DNA of 46,870 nucleotides from Klebsiella pneumoniae (GTDB lineage Bacteria; Pseudomonadota; Gammaproteobacteria; Pseudomonadales; Pseudohongiellaceae), in assembly GCA_945902215.1 (NCBI GenBank), contig CAMDML010000017.1, forward strand, positions 1 through 46,870, given 5' to 3'. Shown here one piece after another: positions 29,650-38,747 of the stretch. The translations under genes and the position numbers were made by a program. Within the stretch, counting starts at the first letter, position 1. Each line of letters starts with the position of its first letter. The notes below the pieces were generated by a model. The model did no database searches. It had not been told where the DNA came from and saw nothing but the letters and a program-made list of their open reading frames with translations.

Positions 29650-29806
29650 GTGTTTCTGTCTAGGCCTAGGTGCAGGACCCCCAGGGCCTAACGGCACTTA
29701 GGGGCTGAAGGCTCCTTATGTTAGACCTGAGGGCAGGCCCCCGCTACCTCGCTCCGCCCCCCCGCGTGTAGAATGGCCCCAATTGCTACGCAAGAAGGAC
29801 TTACCT

Positions 29807-31222
29807 ATTACCGCCTCGACCCCGCCCATCACTGACTCGACCCCGACAGTATCAGGCGCGCCGGCCACCCCTGCCCCGGTGCTGATTCCGCGTGCCGAAC
29901 ATGGCATCTCCCGGCAGCAAGTCAGCCCCGGCAGCCTCAAGGTGCTGTATGCGCTCAACGATGCCGGTTACCAGGCCTATATCGTGGGAGGCGGCGTCCG
30001 GGACATCCTCCTGGGGCTCAAGCCCAAGGATTTCGACATTGCCACCGACGCCACGCCCGAACAGACCAAAGCCCTGTTCCGCTCCTCGCGCATTATTGGC
30101 CGCCGCTTCCGCATCGTGCATGTGCACTTCGGCCGGGAAATGATCGAAGTCTCAACCTTTCGCGCATTGACCAGCGACAACGTCGAAATTGTCGAAGGCC
30201 TGACCCGGCGCGATACTCATATCGACGCCGCGCAATCTGCCGCCGGCATGATTCTGCGCGACAACGTCTACGGCACTCTTGAAGAAGATGTGCTGCGCCG
30301 CGACTTCACCGTCAACGCCCTGTACTACACCGTGAAGAATTTCGTGGTGCACGATTACGTGAACGGCATGGCCGACCTAAAAGTGCGCTGCCTGCGCATG
30401 ATTGGCGATCCGGAATTGCGCTATCGTGAAGATCCGGTGCGCGTGCTGCGCGCAATCCGGCTTGCCGCGAAACTCAACTTCACCCTGGCACCGGCAACCG
30501 CAGCACCCATTCAACGGTGTGCGCGCCTGCTCGAATCGATTCCGGCGGCACGCCTGTTCGATGAATTCTTGAAAATGTTTTTCGCCGGTTTCGGCGCCAA
30601 GACCTTTGAGTTATTGCGGTATTACGGCGTGTTCGACATTTTGTTTCCTGCAACTGCTGCGGCCATGGCAGCTGACAACGAAGACCTGTTTGAGCGCTTG
30701 TTGCACAGCGCTTTCCTCAGTACGGACCAGCGGATCAATTCCGACAAGAGTGTCACCCCGGCCTTTCTGCTCGCCGCCTTGCTGTGGCCTGCACTGCAGG
30801 AACAACAGCGTTTACTGCTGGCTGAAGGCACGCCACCACTGGAGGCGATGAATGAAGCGGCGCAGATTGTGCTGTCGGATCAGCTCCAACGTTTGTCCAT
30901 CCCGAAACGTTTCAGCATACCGATGCGTGAAATCTGGGATCAACAGTTGCGCTTGCCCAACCGGCGCGGCAAGCGCGCGGAATTGATGCTGGCGAACAAG
31001 CGCTTCCGCGCCGCCTACGATTTTCTGCTGTTGCGCGAAGCTGCAGGCGAAGACCTCGACGGTTTGGGGCAATGGTGGACCGACTATCAGAGCGCTGATG
31101 CCGATACCCGGGCCGCGATGCAAACCAAGCTTGAAGGCGGCCCCTCGCCCCATGCAAAATCCCGCAGGCGCAGAGTGAAATCCAGACCTGCACAAACCCA
31201 GACGACAGCCAACGACTCCTGA
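29807..31222 (+). CDS. pcnB: poly(A) polymerase I
   Basis: PcnB adds poly(A) tails to RNA, marking it for decay. The 471-residue protein has the nucleotidyltransferase core GGGVRDILLGLKPKDFDIATD, with the catalytic DxD, the R-rich template-recognition block RRFRIVHVHFGREMIE, and a basic Arg/Lys tail (SRRRRVKSRP). No ATG or GTG fits the start. The best candidate is ATT at 29807, behind an AAGGA seven bases upstream; an in-frame TTG at 29783 has no such site. E. coli pcnB is known to start with AUU. The TAGAAT at 29769-29774 may be its -10 box. Confidence 0.9.
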   Translation: MTASTPPITDSTPTVSGAPATPAPVLIPRAEHGISRQQVSPGSLKVLYALNDAGYQAYIVGGGVRDILLGLKPKDFDIATDATPEQTKALFRSSRIIGRRFRIVHVHFGREMIEVSTFRALTSDNVEIVEGLTRRDTHIDAAQSAAGMILRDNVYGTLEEDVLRRDFTVNALYYTVKNFVVHDYVNGMADLKVRCLRMIGDPELRYREDPVRVLRAIRLAAKLNFTLAPATAAPIQRCARLLESIPAARLFDEFLKMFFAGFGAKTFELLRYYGVFDILFPATAAAMAADNEDLFERLLHSAFLSTDQRINSDKSVTPAFLLAALLWPALQEQQRLLLAEGTPPLEAMNEAAQIVLSDQLQRLSIPKRFSIPMREIWDQQLRLPNRRGKRAELMLANKRFRAAYDFLLLREAAGEDLDGLGQWWTDYQSADADTRAAMQTKLEGGPSPHAKSRRRRVKSRPAQTQTTANDS

Positions 31223-31228
31223 GTTCTT

Positions 31229-31900
31229 GTGTCCGATACCCAGCCAGCCAACAGCACAATCCCGCGCTACATCGCTGTAGAAGGGCCAATTGGCGTTGGC
31301 AAAACTACGCTGGCCAAACGCCTGGCGCAGAGTTTCAACTACGAAACCCTGCTTGAGCGCAGCGAGGAAAATCCCTTCCTTGAGCGTTTCTACCACAACC
31401 CCAAACAGCATGCCCTGGCCACGCAGTTGTTCTTCCTGTTCCAGCGTGCGCAGCAAATGCAGCAGTTGCGGCAGGACGACATGTTCGAACCGGTGCGTGT
31501 GGCCGACTTCTTGATGGAGAAAGACAAGCTGTTCGCGCGCCAGAATCTCGATGGCGATGAATTCAAGCTATACCAGAATGTCTACGATCATCTGACCATC
31601 AACTCGCCGGTACCGGATCTGGTGATCTACCTGCAGGCCCCGGTGGAAGTGCTGATGGGGCGCATCCAGACGCGCGGCATTCCTGCCGAACAACTGATCG
31701 AGGAGCGCTATCTTGTCAACCTGATCAACTCTTACACTGAATTTTTCCACTACTACGACAAAAGCACGCTGTTGATGGTCAATTGCAGCGAGGTCGACTT
31801 CATCAACAATGATGAAGACTACGAACTGCTATTCAGCCACATTTTGACCATGCGTAAAGGCAGTCGCAACTACTTCAACCCAAGACCCAGCCTGCTCTGA
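31229..31900 (+). CDS. deoxynucleoside kinase
   Basis: This 223-residue protein of the deoxyadenosine/deoxyguanosine kinase family phosphorylates deoxynucleosides for salvage. The P-loop is GPIGVGKTT (residues 19-27); other family segments are FLERFYHNP, the [13 protein letters not shown] region and the basic lid block [14 protein letters not shown]. The start is GTG at 31229, six bases after pcnB. In Pseudomonas this spot is held by folK; no folK is present here. The end of the gene is copied in a small tandem duplication (31875-31948). Confidence 0.88.
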   Translation: MSDTQPANSTIPRYIAVEGPIGVGKTTLAKRLAQSFNYETLLERSEENPFLERFYHNPKQHALATQLFFLFQRAQQMQQLRQDDMFEPVRVADFLMEKDKLFARQNLDGDEFKLYQNVYDHLTINSPVPDLVIYLQAPVEVLMGRIQTRGIPAEQLIEERYLVNLINSYTEFFHYYDKSTLLMVNCSEVDFINNDEDYELLFSHILTMRKGSRNYFNPRPSLL

Positions 31901-31948
31901 GCCAATCGCCGTGACACACCATCAACCCAAGACCCAGCCTGCTCTGAG
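31875..31948 (+). repeat. 47-bp-offset tandem duplication at the dgk/panB junction
   Basis: An exact 27-base segment holding the last eight codons and stop of the kinase gene (31875-31901) recurs at 31922-31948. It is followed in both copies by a less exact stretch and GCCGTGAC, which holds a GTG start for panB in both (31911 and 31965). The duplication appears recent because the 27 bases are identical. Confidence 0.9.
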
Positions 31949-31964
31949 GCAACCGGATTCCGCC

Positions 31965-32762
31965 GTGACCGCTCCCATCACTCTTCACAGCCTGCAGGAA
32001 ATGAAACATCGCGGCGAAAAATTCGCCTGTATTACTGCGTACGACGCGCTCTTTGCCGGACTGTGTGTTAAGGCCGGCGCTGAAGTGTTGCTGGTAGGCG
32101 ACTCACTCGGCATGGTACTGCAGGGCCACGATTCCACACTGCCAGTGACGATGGATGACATGGTGTACCATACGCAGTGCGTCAAGCGCGGCAACCAGAG
32201 TGCTCTGCTCATCGCCGACCTGCCCTTCATGTCATATGCCTCGGCGCCGCAAACACTGGAGAACGCCGCGCGACTGATGCGCGCCGGCGGGCAAATGGTA
32301 AAACTTGAAGGCGGCGCCTGGATTGCCGAGACCACGCGGCTACTGACTGAGCGCGGCATTCCGGTGTGTGCGCACATGGGTCTGACACCGCAATCGGTCA
32401 ACCGCATCGGCGGTTTCCGTGTGCAGGGCCGCGATCCCGCCGCCGCATCTACCATGATCGAAGAAGCCAAGTTGCTGGAAGCCAACGGCGCGAGCATGTT
32501 GCTGGTCGAATGCATTCCCGCTGCGCTTGGCAAGAAAATCAGCGAGAGCCTGAGCATTCCGGTGATCGGTATCGGCGCGGGCAAAGACACGGACGGGCAG
32601 ATCATGGTGTTGCACGATGTGCTCGGCATCTCGCCAATCACGCCACGCTTCGTGAAGAATTTCCTGCCGGAATCCACTACCGGCATTCCGGGCGCGATCG
32701 CCGCCTACGTTAAGGCAGTCAAGACCGGCGTGTTTCCCGCGCCGGAACATGGCTATGCCTGA
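31965..32762 (+). CDS. panB: 3-methyl-2-oxobutanoate hydroxymethyltransferase
   Basis: PanB adds a hydroxymethyl group to alpha-ketoisovalerate, the first step to pantothenate. Conserved blocks are [18 protein letters not shown], the metal- and substrate-binding ADLPFMSYA and [13 protein letters not shown]. From the second GTG (31965) the protein is 265 residues, as in E. coli, and starts [17 protein letters not shown]. The upstream GTG (31911) gives 18 extra residues that are a copy of the preceding kinase gene's end, so it is judged an artefact of the duplication. panC overlaps its end by 14 bases. Confidence 0.95.
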   Translation: MTAPITLHSLQEMKHRGEKFACITAYDALFAGLCVKAGAEVLLVGDSLGMVLQGHDSTLPVTMDDMVYHTQCVKRGNQSALLIADLPFMSYASAPQTLENAARLMRAGGQMVKLEGGAWIAETTRLLTERGIPVCAHMGLTPQSVNRIGGFRVQGRDPAAASTMIEEAKLLEANGASMLLVECIPAALGKKISESLSIPVIGIGAGKDTDGQIMVLHDVLGISPITPRFVKNFLPESTTGIPGAIAAYVKAVKTGVFPAPEHGYA

Positions 32763-33627
32763 ACTCTCCCATCGCACTGAAGCGTTCACCGAATTGTCTC
32801 CGCTCTCTGCGGCGCTCGCTGCCGCACGCAAGCAAGGCAAACGCATCGGTCTCGTGCCGACGATGGGCAACTTGCATGCAGGCCATCTGGCGTTGGTGAC
32901 AGAAGCGCGCAAGCACTGCGCCTACGTTATCGCCACCCTCTTCGTTAACCCGTTGCAATTCGGTCCCACGGAAGATCTGGCGAAATATCCCCGCACTCTT
33001 CAGGCGGACTATGCCGCGTTGCAAAGCGTTCGCTGTGACGCACTGTTCGCACCTGATGCAAGCGTGATGTATCCCGGTGGCTTGGAGGGACAAACGCTAG
33101 TCAGTGTGCCCGGCGTAGCAAGCCTCCATTGCGGCAAGACCCGCCCCGGCCATTTCGATGGCGTCTGCACCGTGGTCTGCAAACTGTTCAACATGACCCA
33201 GCCTGACCACGCGTTCTTCGGCCTGAAGGATTTCCAGCAGTTTCACATCCTTTCGCGGATGGTCACGGATCTGCACATTCCACTGCAGATGCACGGCCTG
33301 AGCACCGTGCGCGAGGAGTCAGGACTCGCACTTAGTTCGCGCAACGGCTATCTGAACGCAGCAGAACGCGCCCAGGCGCCGACGCTGTATGCAACGCTCA
33401 AGGACACCGCAAATAGCCTTGTGTCAGGTGCACGCACCTACGCCACTCTTGAAGCCACGGCCACAGCAGCGCTGACAGCAGCAGGGCTGCGGCCCGATTA
33501 TGTTCACATCTGTGCCCGGAATACCTTGTTGCCTGCCGCGCCCGGCGACCACGCTCTGGTGATTCTGGCTGCTGCCTGGGCCGGTGCTACACGCCTTATC
33601 GACAATATCCTTGTGGATATCACCTGA
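32749..33627 (+). CDS. panC: pantothenate synthetase
   Basis: PanC condenses pantoate and beta-alanine using ATP. The 292-residue protein has the HIGH-type motif TMGNLHAGH, the [19 protein letters not shown] and [16 protein letters not shown] blocks, and the KMSKS-like [10 protein letters not shown], all as expected. It starts at ATG 32749 within the end of panB; another ATG six bases later is possible. PanD, which supplies its beta-alanine, is encoded just downstream. Confidence 0.95.
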   Translation: MAMPELSHRTEAFTELSPLSAALAAARKQGKRIGLVPTMGNLHAGHLALVTEARKHCAYVIATLFVNPLQFGPTEDLAKYPRTLQADYAALQSVRCDALFAPDASVMYPGGLEGQTLVSVPGVASLHCGKTRPGHFDGVCTVVCKLFNMTQPDHAFFGLKDFQQFHILSRMVTDLHIPLQMHGLSTVREESGLALSSRNGYLNAAERAQAPTLYATLKDTANSLVSGARTYATLEATATAALTAAGLRPDYVHICARNTLLPAAPGDHALVILAAAWAGATRLIDNILVDIT

Positions 33628-33648
33628 TTTGCACCGCTTTCCCTTTAT

Positions 33649-33678
33649 TTGCTCCGCTTCCCCCTTTTTTGGGATAAT
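33649..33678 (+). promoter_or_regulatory. predicted sigma-70 promoter of panD-acs
   Basis: TTGCTC (33649-33654) and GATAAT (33673-33678) are 18 bases apart in the 113-base gap after panC. A start around 33685 would give a leader of about 55 bases before panD. The spacer is a C/T-rich stretch ending in T6. Confidence 0.45.
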
Positions 33679-33740
33679 GTCCGCCCTTCCGCTGCCGGTC
33701 CGGCGGATTGATCCAGAGCCTGTATCCGAGGTAAGAGTCT

Positions 33741-34121
33741 TTGCAAACCTTGATGTTGAAAGCCAAATTGCACCGCGCCTGTGTCACGCACTCCGAACTT
33801 GATTACGAAGGCTCCTGCGCCATCGACAGCCAGTTGCTCGACGCCGGCGGCATTCGCGAGTATGAACAGATCCAGATCTACAACCTGACCAACGGTGAAC
33901 GCTTCACCACCTACGCCATTCGCGCCGAAGCCGGCTCCCGCATTATCTCGGTCAACGGTGCCGCCGCGCACAAGGCTGCAGTCGGTGACCGCGTGATCAT
34001 CTGTGCCTACGGTAGCTACACTGAAGCCGAACTGTTGCTGCACAAACCGAAACTGGTGTATCTGGACGAAAGCAACCGCATCCAGCGCACCGCCAACGCC
34101 ATTCCGGTTCAAAGTGTCTGA
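33741..34121 (+). CDS. panD: aspartate 1-decarboxylase (pyruvoyl-dependent)
   Basis: PanD makes beta-alanine from aspartate with a pyruvoyl group formed by self-cleavage. The self-cleavage site is G24-S25 in YEGSCAID, the same numbering as E. coli, and the length (126) is the same too. This supports the TTG at 33741 as start, nine bases after a GAGG site, over the ATG at 33753. Its last eight bases overlap the acs start. Confidence 0.94.
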   Translation: MQTLMLKAKLHRACVTHSELDYEGSCAIDSQLLDAGGIREYEQIQIYNLTNGERFTTYAIRAEAGSRIISVNGAAAHKAAVGDRVIICAYGSYTEAELLLHKPKLVYLDESNRIQRTANAIPVQSV

Positions 34122-36060
34122 CAGCAAACTCTACCCGGTCTCCGCCACCCATCCCGGCCGCACTCACCTCAACCGGGCGCAGTACGAAACGCTCTACGCC
34201 GAATCAATCGATTCACCCCACACCTTCTGGCCACGCATGGCCACCACCTTCCTCGACTGGCTGGCGCCCTTCACGCAATTGAACGACTGCAACATGGCAG
34301 CCGGCAGTGTGCGCTGGTTTATCGGCGGCAAGCTCAATGTCACGTTGAACTGCATCGACCGCCATCTGCCGAAACGCGCTCAGCAAACCGCAATCTTGTG
34401 GGAAGGCGACGAACCCGGCCTGGAGCGCAAGATCACTTACCAGGAACTGCACGACGAAGTCTGCAAACTCGCCAACGTCATGAAGCAGCGCGGCGTGAAG
34501 AAAGGCGACCGTGTGTGTATCTACATGCCGATGATCCCGGAAGCCGCGTTCGCCATGCTGGCCTGCGCTCGCATTGGCGCCATCCACTCGGTGGTGTTCG
34601 GTGGTTTTTCACCCGAGTCACTCAAAGATCGCATCCTCGATTCCGACTGTCGTCTCGTCATCACGGCTGATGAAGGGGTACGCGGCGGCAAGCACATTCC
34701 GCTGAAAGCCAACACCGACACCGCCGTCAGCCAGTGCCCTAACGTGCACACGGTTGTTGTTGTGCGCCGCACCGGCAACAATATTGCTTGGCATGCGGGC
34801 CGCGATCTCTGGTACCACGAAGCGACTGCGGCAGAAGCATCCACGTGTGCTGCGGAATCGATGGACAGCGAAGATACCCTGTTCATTCTGTACACATCAG
34901 GCTCCACCGGCAAACCGAAGGGCGTGTTGCACACGACTGCCGGCTACCTCTTGCATGCGGCGATGACGCATCGCTATGTCTTCAACTACCACGATAATGA
35001 CATCTACTGGTGCGCTGCAGATGTAGGCTGGGTCACCGGTCACACCTACATCGTCTACGGCCCACTGGCGAACGGCGCCACCACGTTGATGTTCGAAGGT
35101 GTGCCGACCTACCCAGACTATTCACGCTTCTGGCAGATCATCGACAAATACCAGGTCAACCAGTTCTACACTGCACCCACTGCAATTCGCGCGCTGATGG
35201 CGCACGGCGATGAGCCCGTGCTGAGTACCGCACGCACTTCGCTACGCATCCTCGGCAGCGTCGGCGAACCGATCAACCCCGAAGCCTGGGAATGGTATTT
35301 CCAGGTGGTCGGCAACAGTCGTTGCCCAGTGATTGATACGTGGTGGCAGACCGAAACCGGTGGCCACATGATCACGCCACTCCCCGGCATCACTGACCTT
35401 AAACCAGGCTCCGCAACCCTGCCCTTCTTCGGCGTGATGCCCGCACTGGTCGATCCGGAAGGAAAAATTCTCGAAGGCGCCGCCTCAGGCAATCTCGTGC
35501 TGACCACAAGCTGGCCAAGCCAGTTGCGCACCGTGTACGGCGATCATCAGCGTTGCGTGGAAACTTACTACAAGACTTACCCCGGCTACTACTTCACCGG
35601 TGACGGCGCACGCCGCGACGAAGACGGTTACTGGTGGATAACAGGAAGAGTGGATGACGTGCTGAACGTGTCAGGCCACCGACTCGGCACCGCAGAAATC
35701 GAAAGCGCTCTGGTGTTACATCCGCAAGTCGCAGAAGCCGCCATCGTCGGTTACCCGCACCCGATCAAAGGCCAGGGCATCTACGCTTATGTAAGTCTGA
35801 TGGTCGGCGTAACGCCGAGCGAGGAACTGCGCAAGGAATTGATGACCATGGTCACCCAAGAGATCGGCGCCATCGCCCGCCCCGACCTCATCCAGTGGGC
35901 CCCCGGCCTGCCGAAAACCCGCTCAGGAAAAATCATGCGCCGCATCCTGCGCAAGATCGCTGCGAACGAATTGGAGAATCTGGGTGACACGTCAACGCTG
36001 GCGGACCCGGCAGTAGTGGAGCATTTGATCGCCAATCGGTTAACTACGCTCAATAACTAA
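34114..36060 (+). CDS. acs: acetyl-CoA synthetase
   Basis: Acs activates acetate to acetyl-CoA through acetyl-AMP. The 648-residue enzyme has the AMP-binding signature [15 protein letters not shown], the [14 protein letters not shown] and [12 protein letters not shown] blocks and the C-terminal catalytic lysine K606 in [11 protein letters not shown], the residue regulated by acetylation in other bacteria. The GTG at 34114 gives the family N-terminus and overlaps panD by eight bases, so the coenzyme A precursor gene and a coenzyme A user are coupled. The upstream frame through panD is a shadow. Confidence 0.96.
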   Translation: MSDSKLYPVSATHPGRTHLNRAQYETLYAESIDSPHTFWPRMATTFLDWLAPFTQLNDCNMAAGSVRWFIGGKLNVTLNCIDRHLPKRAQQTAILWEGDEPGLERKITYQELHDEVCKLANVMKQRGVKKGDRVCIYMPMIPEAAFAMLACARIGAIHSVVFGGFSPESLKDRILDSDCRLVITADEGVRGGKHIPLKANTDTAVSQCPNVHTVVVVRRTGNNIAWHAGRDLWYHEATAAEASTCAAESMDSEDTLFILYTSGSTGKPKGVLHTTAGYLLHAAMTHRYVFNYHDNDIYWCAADVGWVTGHTYIVYGPLANGATTLMFEGVPTYPDYSRFWQIIDKYQVNQFYTAPTAIRALMAHGDEPVLSTARTSLRILGSVGEPINPEAWEWYFQVVGNSRCPVIDTWWQTETGGHMITPLPGITDLKPGSATLPFFGVMPALVDPEGKILEGAASGNLVLTTSWPSQLRTVYGDHQRCVETYYKTYPGYYFTGDGARRDEDGYWWITGRVDDVLNVSGHRLGTAEIESALVLHPQVAEAAIVGYPHPIKGQGIYAYVSLMVGVTPSEELRKELMTMVTQEIGAIARPDLIQWAPGLPKTRSGKIMRRILRKIAANELENLGDTSTLADPAVVEHLIANRLTTLNN

Positions 36061-36080
36061 CACGAAGTTTCAGGGGGGGC

Positions 36081-36530
36081 ATGCATCGCCACTTCGCCTT
36101 TCGCAGCATATTTGCGTCACTAGTGTGTGCGGTCGCTGGCACCACATTTGCCCAAAGCTTCACCTTTGGCGGTATTTACGCCACGCAGCAAGCCGCTGCC
36201 GGTGCCACGCTCTATACAGGATCATGCATCGAATGCCACGGTGCCACACTGCGCGGGGGTGAAGGTGGCCCTGCTCTGGTCGGCGCGGCCTTCTGGAACA
36301 AGTGGGCAGGCCAGCCACTGGCGGCCTTGTTTCAGATCGCCGCCAGTACCATGCCGGTCAATAACCGCAACGGTTTTTCACCGGCATAATATGCGTCATT
36401 GATTGCGTTCATGCTGCAACAGAACGGCTTGCCGATGACTTATGCGATTGATGGCGTGCAATACATCGTGGTGCCCGTGGGTGACGTTGGGCACCCGGGA
36501 GAATTGGTGGCCTTGCGCTTGAAGCAGTAG
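36081..36530 (+). pseudogene. truncated cytochrome c / PQQ-dehydrogenase remnant with internal stop
   Basis: The frame starts with a signal peptide and a class-I cytochrome domain (GSCIECHGATLRGG, heme motif CIECH), reads to TMPVNNRNGFSPA, meets TAA at 36387-36389, and continues in the same frame to TAG at 36528. The part after the stop restores the cytochrome end (YASLIAFMLQQNGLP) and then jumps to the C-terminal piece of a quinoprotein dehydrogenase (TYAIDGVQYIVVPVGD, ending LVALRLKQ). It reads as a quinohemoprotein gene that lost its enzymatic middle and later gained a nonsense codon. A shortened cytochrome of 102 residues could still be made. Confidence 0.8.
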
Positions 36531-36561
36531 GGTTAAATTAAAACTTGATGAGGTAAAGCGT

Positions 36562-37482
36562 ATGACAGCGTTGAAAGGCCTTAGGGGTGTTTTGATCATA
36601 CTGGCAACACTTGGCTTTTGCTCGCAAGGCCTCGCCCAGAACGTCACTGCACTTGGCATTGAAGAAGGCATTGAAGAAGGCACTGCAGAAAAATCGCTCA
36701 GATTGTATGTATTGGATGGTGGCGAACTTGAATCGAGTCCGGAGAATTATAATTTACAGGTATCCGAGGTTCAAACTACCTCTCTGGCACTTGCTACTTT
36801 TTTGATAGTACACCCAAAGGGAATTTTACTGTGGGAAGCCGGTGCTGTGCCTGACAGTGAGCGAGTCATGGAGGGAGCAGGCTCAAGACAAATAGTCATC
36901 CGTTCAGACAAGGCCGAACGCCCGGTAATTCTAGGACCCTCTTTATTGACTCAGTTGGCAGAGATTGGCTACTCACCCAGCGATATCACGCATCTTGCCT
37001 TGTCCCACTATCATTGGGATCACTCCGCCAATGCGAATATTTTTGCGCATGCAACCTGGCTGGTTCGTCCTGAAGAAAAAGCGGCGATGTTTCCTGCCAT
37101 ACCTGCCAGCGATAGCGGTCGACCCATGACTTTCGCTGCGCTCAAGGATAGCAATGTCATCTCTGTGGATATTGAAGAGTATGACGTATTCGGCGATGGC
37201 CTTGTCATACTCAAGGCGGCAAGAGGGCATTCCCCCGGCCATCAGGTGATTTACCTGAATTTGCCGGTTACAGGGGGCTTGGTGCTGTCCGGGGATTTGT
37301 ACCACTATCCCGAAGAACGCACTCTCGACAGGCTACCTACCAGAGATTTCAGCGTTGAACAGACCCGTGCTTCGCGCATAGAGCTTGAAGCTTTTCTGGT
37401 GCGTCACAATGCCAATCTCTGGATTGAACATGATTTGATTGGCCACCGAAAACTGCGGAAAGCACCGGAGTTTTATGATTAA
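36562..37482 (+). CDS. exported metallo-beta-lactamase-fold hydrolase
   Basis: This 306-residue protein of the MBL superfamily has a signal peptide (LIILATLGFCSQGLAQ). The zinc motif H149-x-H151-x-D153-H154 is in LSHYHWDHSANANI, and a GHSPGHQV segment and SGDLYHYPEE aspartate supply later ligands. It looks most like the lactonase group that contains N-acyl homoserine lactonases, but those are cytoplasmic; the substrate here is unknown. The ATG lies behind a GAGGTAA site, 31 bases after the remnant, in the same direction. It is a single gene. Confidence 0.85.
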   Translation: MTALKGLRGVLIILATLGFCSQGLAQNVTALGIEEGIEEGTAEKSLRLYVLDGGELESSPENYNLQVSEVQTTSLALATFLIVHPKGILLWEAGAVPDSERVMEGAGSRQIVIRSDKAERPVILGPSLLTQLAEIGYSPSDITHLALSHYHWDHSANANIFAHATWLVRPEEKAAMFPAIPASDSGRPMTFAALKDSNVISVDIEEYDVFGDGLVILKAARGHSPGHQVIYLNLPVTGGLVLSGDLYHYPEERTLDRLPTRDFSVEQTRASRIELEAFLVRHNANLWIEHDLIGHRKLRKAPEFYD

Positions 37483-37500
37483 GCTGAGCTCTGTTTATGA

Positions 37501-37605
37501 CTAAACCTCAATCTTGCCCAGCGCTATTCCGAGCATGATGAGCATGATGCCACCAACGGCGACAACGGCCAGCAGGCGGCAGGCCATGAAAAATAGATCG
37601 GTCAT
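37501..37605 (-). CDS. 34-residue membrane protein of unknown function
   Basis: A short frame encodes MTDLFFMACRLLAVVAVGGI followed by MLIMLGIALGKIEV, almost one long membrane helix of about 24 residues with a charged end. It has a good ribosome-binding site (GGGAG, eight bases before ATG) and an FNR-like palindrome 70 bases upstream. It is too short for usual gene callers. I do not recognise a family; small subunits of respiratory complexes look like this. Confidence 0.6.
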   Translation of the reverse strand: MTDLFFMACRLLAVVAVGGIMLIMLGIALGKIEV

Positions 37606-37674
37606 GTTTATCTCCCAGTTGCAGTGTGTGATTGCTTACAGGAGAGATGAAATCAAAGCGCCTGTCCGGGCGCG

Positions 37675-37688
37675 TTGATGCACGTCAA
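37675..37688 (-). promoter_or_regulatory. FNR/ANR-like binding site
   Basis: TTGATGCACGTCAA differs from the consensus TTGAT-N4-ATCAA by one base. It lies 70 bases upstream of the small membrane-protein gene at 37605, consistent with class II or I activation under low oxygen. The neighbouring gene on the other side (37731) ends here, so this is the only nearby target. Confidence 0.5.
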
Positions 37689-37730
37689 GCGGGGCGAGGC
37701 TCGGGGAACATTTCCCGATTGCTTGCACGC

Positions 37731-38747
37731 TTACTCGGTTGGCGGGGCGGGTTCGGCGACTGCCGGCTCTTCAAGGGGTGAGGCAGTGGCATCGGCAACC
37801 GGCTCGGGTTTGCCGAAGAGTGCCAGGGTCAGTGCAACCCGGTCTTTCGGATTATCGGGAATACTGTCCAGCGCTTCGACCTTGTCCAGCCGTTCCTGCA
37901 GGCCTGACTGGTTGGCGATCTGGATCGCGAGACCGGGGCGCGCATTGATTTCGAGAATCAGCGGACCCATGTTGCGGTCGAGCACAATGTCCACGCCCAT
38001 GTAACCGACACCGGTTAATTCAAAACAACGCGCCGCCAATTCCAGCAGGTCGTTCCACGCAGGAATTTTCAGGCCGCCGAGCGGAACGCCGAAATCGGGA
38101 TGTTCATTGACGATGCGGTTCTGCCAGACGCCATCGCTGGTGATGCCCGTGGCAATGTCGATGCCCACGCCTACTGCACCCTGATGCAGGTTGGCCTTGC
38201 CGTCGGAGTTGCGGGTTGGCAAACGGATCATGGCCATGGTGGGGACACCACGGAACACAAGCACACGAATGTCAGGCACACCGCGATAGCTCACCGGTTC
38301 CAGAATGGCATCCACTCTTACGCGGTATTCGATCATCGCCTGGTCGGGCACGCCGCCCAAACTGTAGATACCGCTCAATATGTTGGACGCGTGGTAACGG
38401 ATTTCGTCGAGCGACAGTGCGCGGCCATCGGTTTTCACGTACAAATCGCGGCGCATGCCGTCGATGACGAGTACGCCTTCACCGCCGCTGCCGTGTGCGG
38501 GCTTGATGACGAACTGGTGATGGTTGAGCAGGATTTCGCCGAGGCGGTTGAGGTCGTGGGGGGTGCTGACCGTGCCGTAGAGTTTGGGTACCGCAATGCC
38601 GGCTTCGATAGCCAGCTTCTTGGTTTTTAGTTTGTCGTCCACCAGTGGATACGAATAGCGGTGGTTGTAACGCATGATGTAACTGTGGTTGCGCGCGTTG
38701 AGCCCGAGCACCCCTTTGGCCTTCAAGCGCAGCCAGGTACCCAGCAT
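37731..38747 (-). CDS. ATP-grasp RimK-like ligase
   Basis: The 338-residue protein belongs to the RimK-like 'alpha-L-glutamate ligase-like' ATP-grasp family, which joins carboxylates and amines using ATP. It has an N-terminal basic domain, the ATP-grasp lid HQFVIKPAHGSGGEGVLVI and the metal-binding end GVDIVLDRNMGPLILEINARPGLAI. The final 30 residues are Pro, Ala and Glu-rich. It directly follows the 7TM-transglutaminase gene (TAA touching ATG) and the retropepsin gene. The three are a conserved set of unclear job in the gammaproteobacteria; the substrate is unknown. Confidence 0.88.
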   Translation of the reverse strand: MLGTWLRLKAKGVLGLNARNHSYIMRYNHRYSYPLVDDKLKTKKLAIEAGIAVPKLYGTVSTPHDLNRLGEILLNHHQFVIKPAHGSGGEGVLVIDGMRRDLYVKTDGRALSLDEIRYHASNILSGIYSLGGVPDQAMIEYRVRVDAILEPVSYRGVPDIRVLVFRGVPTMAMIRLPTRNSDGKANLHQGAVGVGIDIATGITSDGVWQNRIVNEHPDFGVPLGGLKIPAWNDLLELAARCFELTGVGYMGVDIVLDRNMGPLILEINARPGLAIQIANQSGLQERLDKVEALDSIPDNPKDRVALTLALFGKPEPVADATASPLEEPAVAEPAPPTE

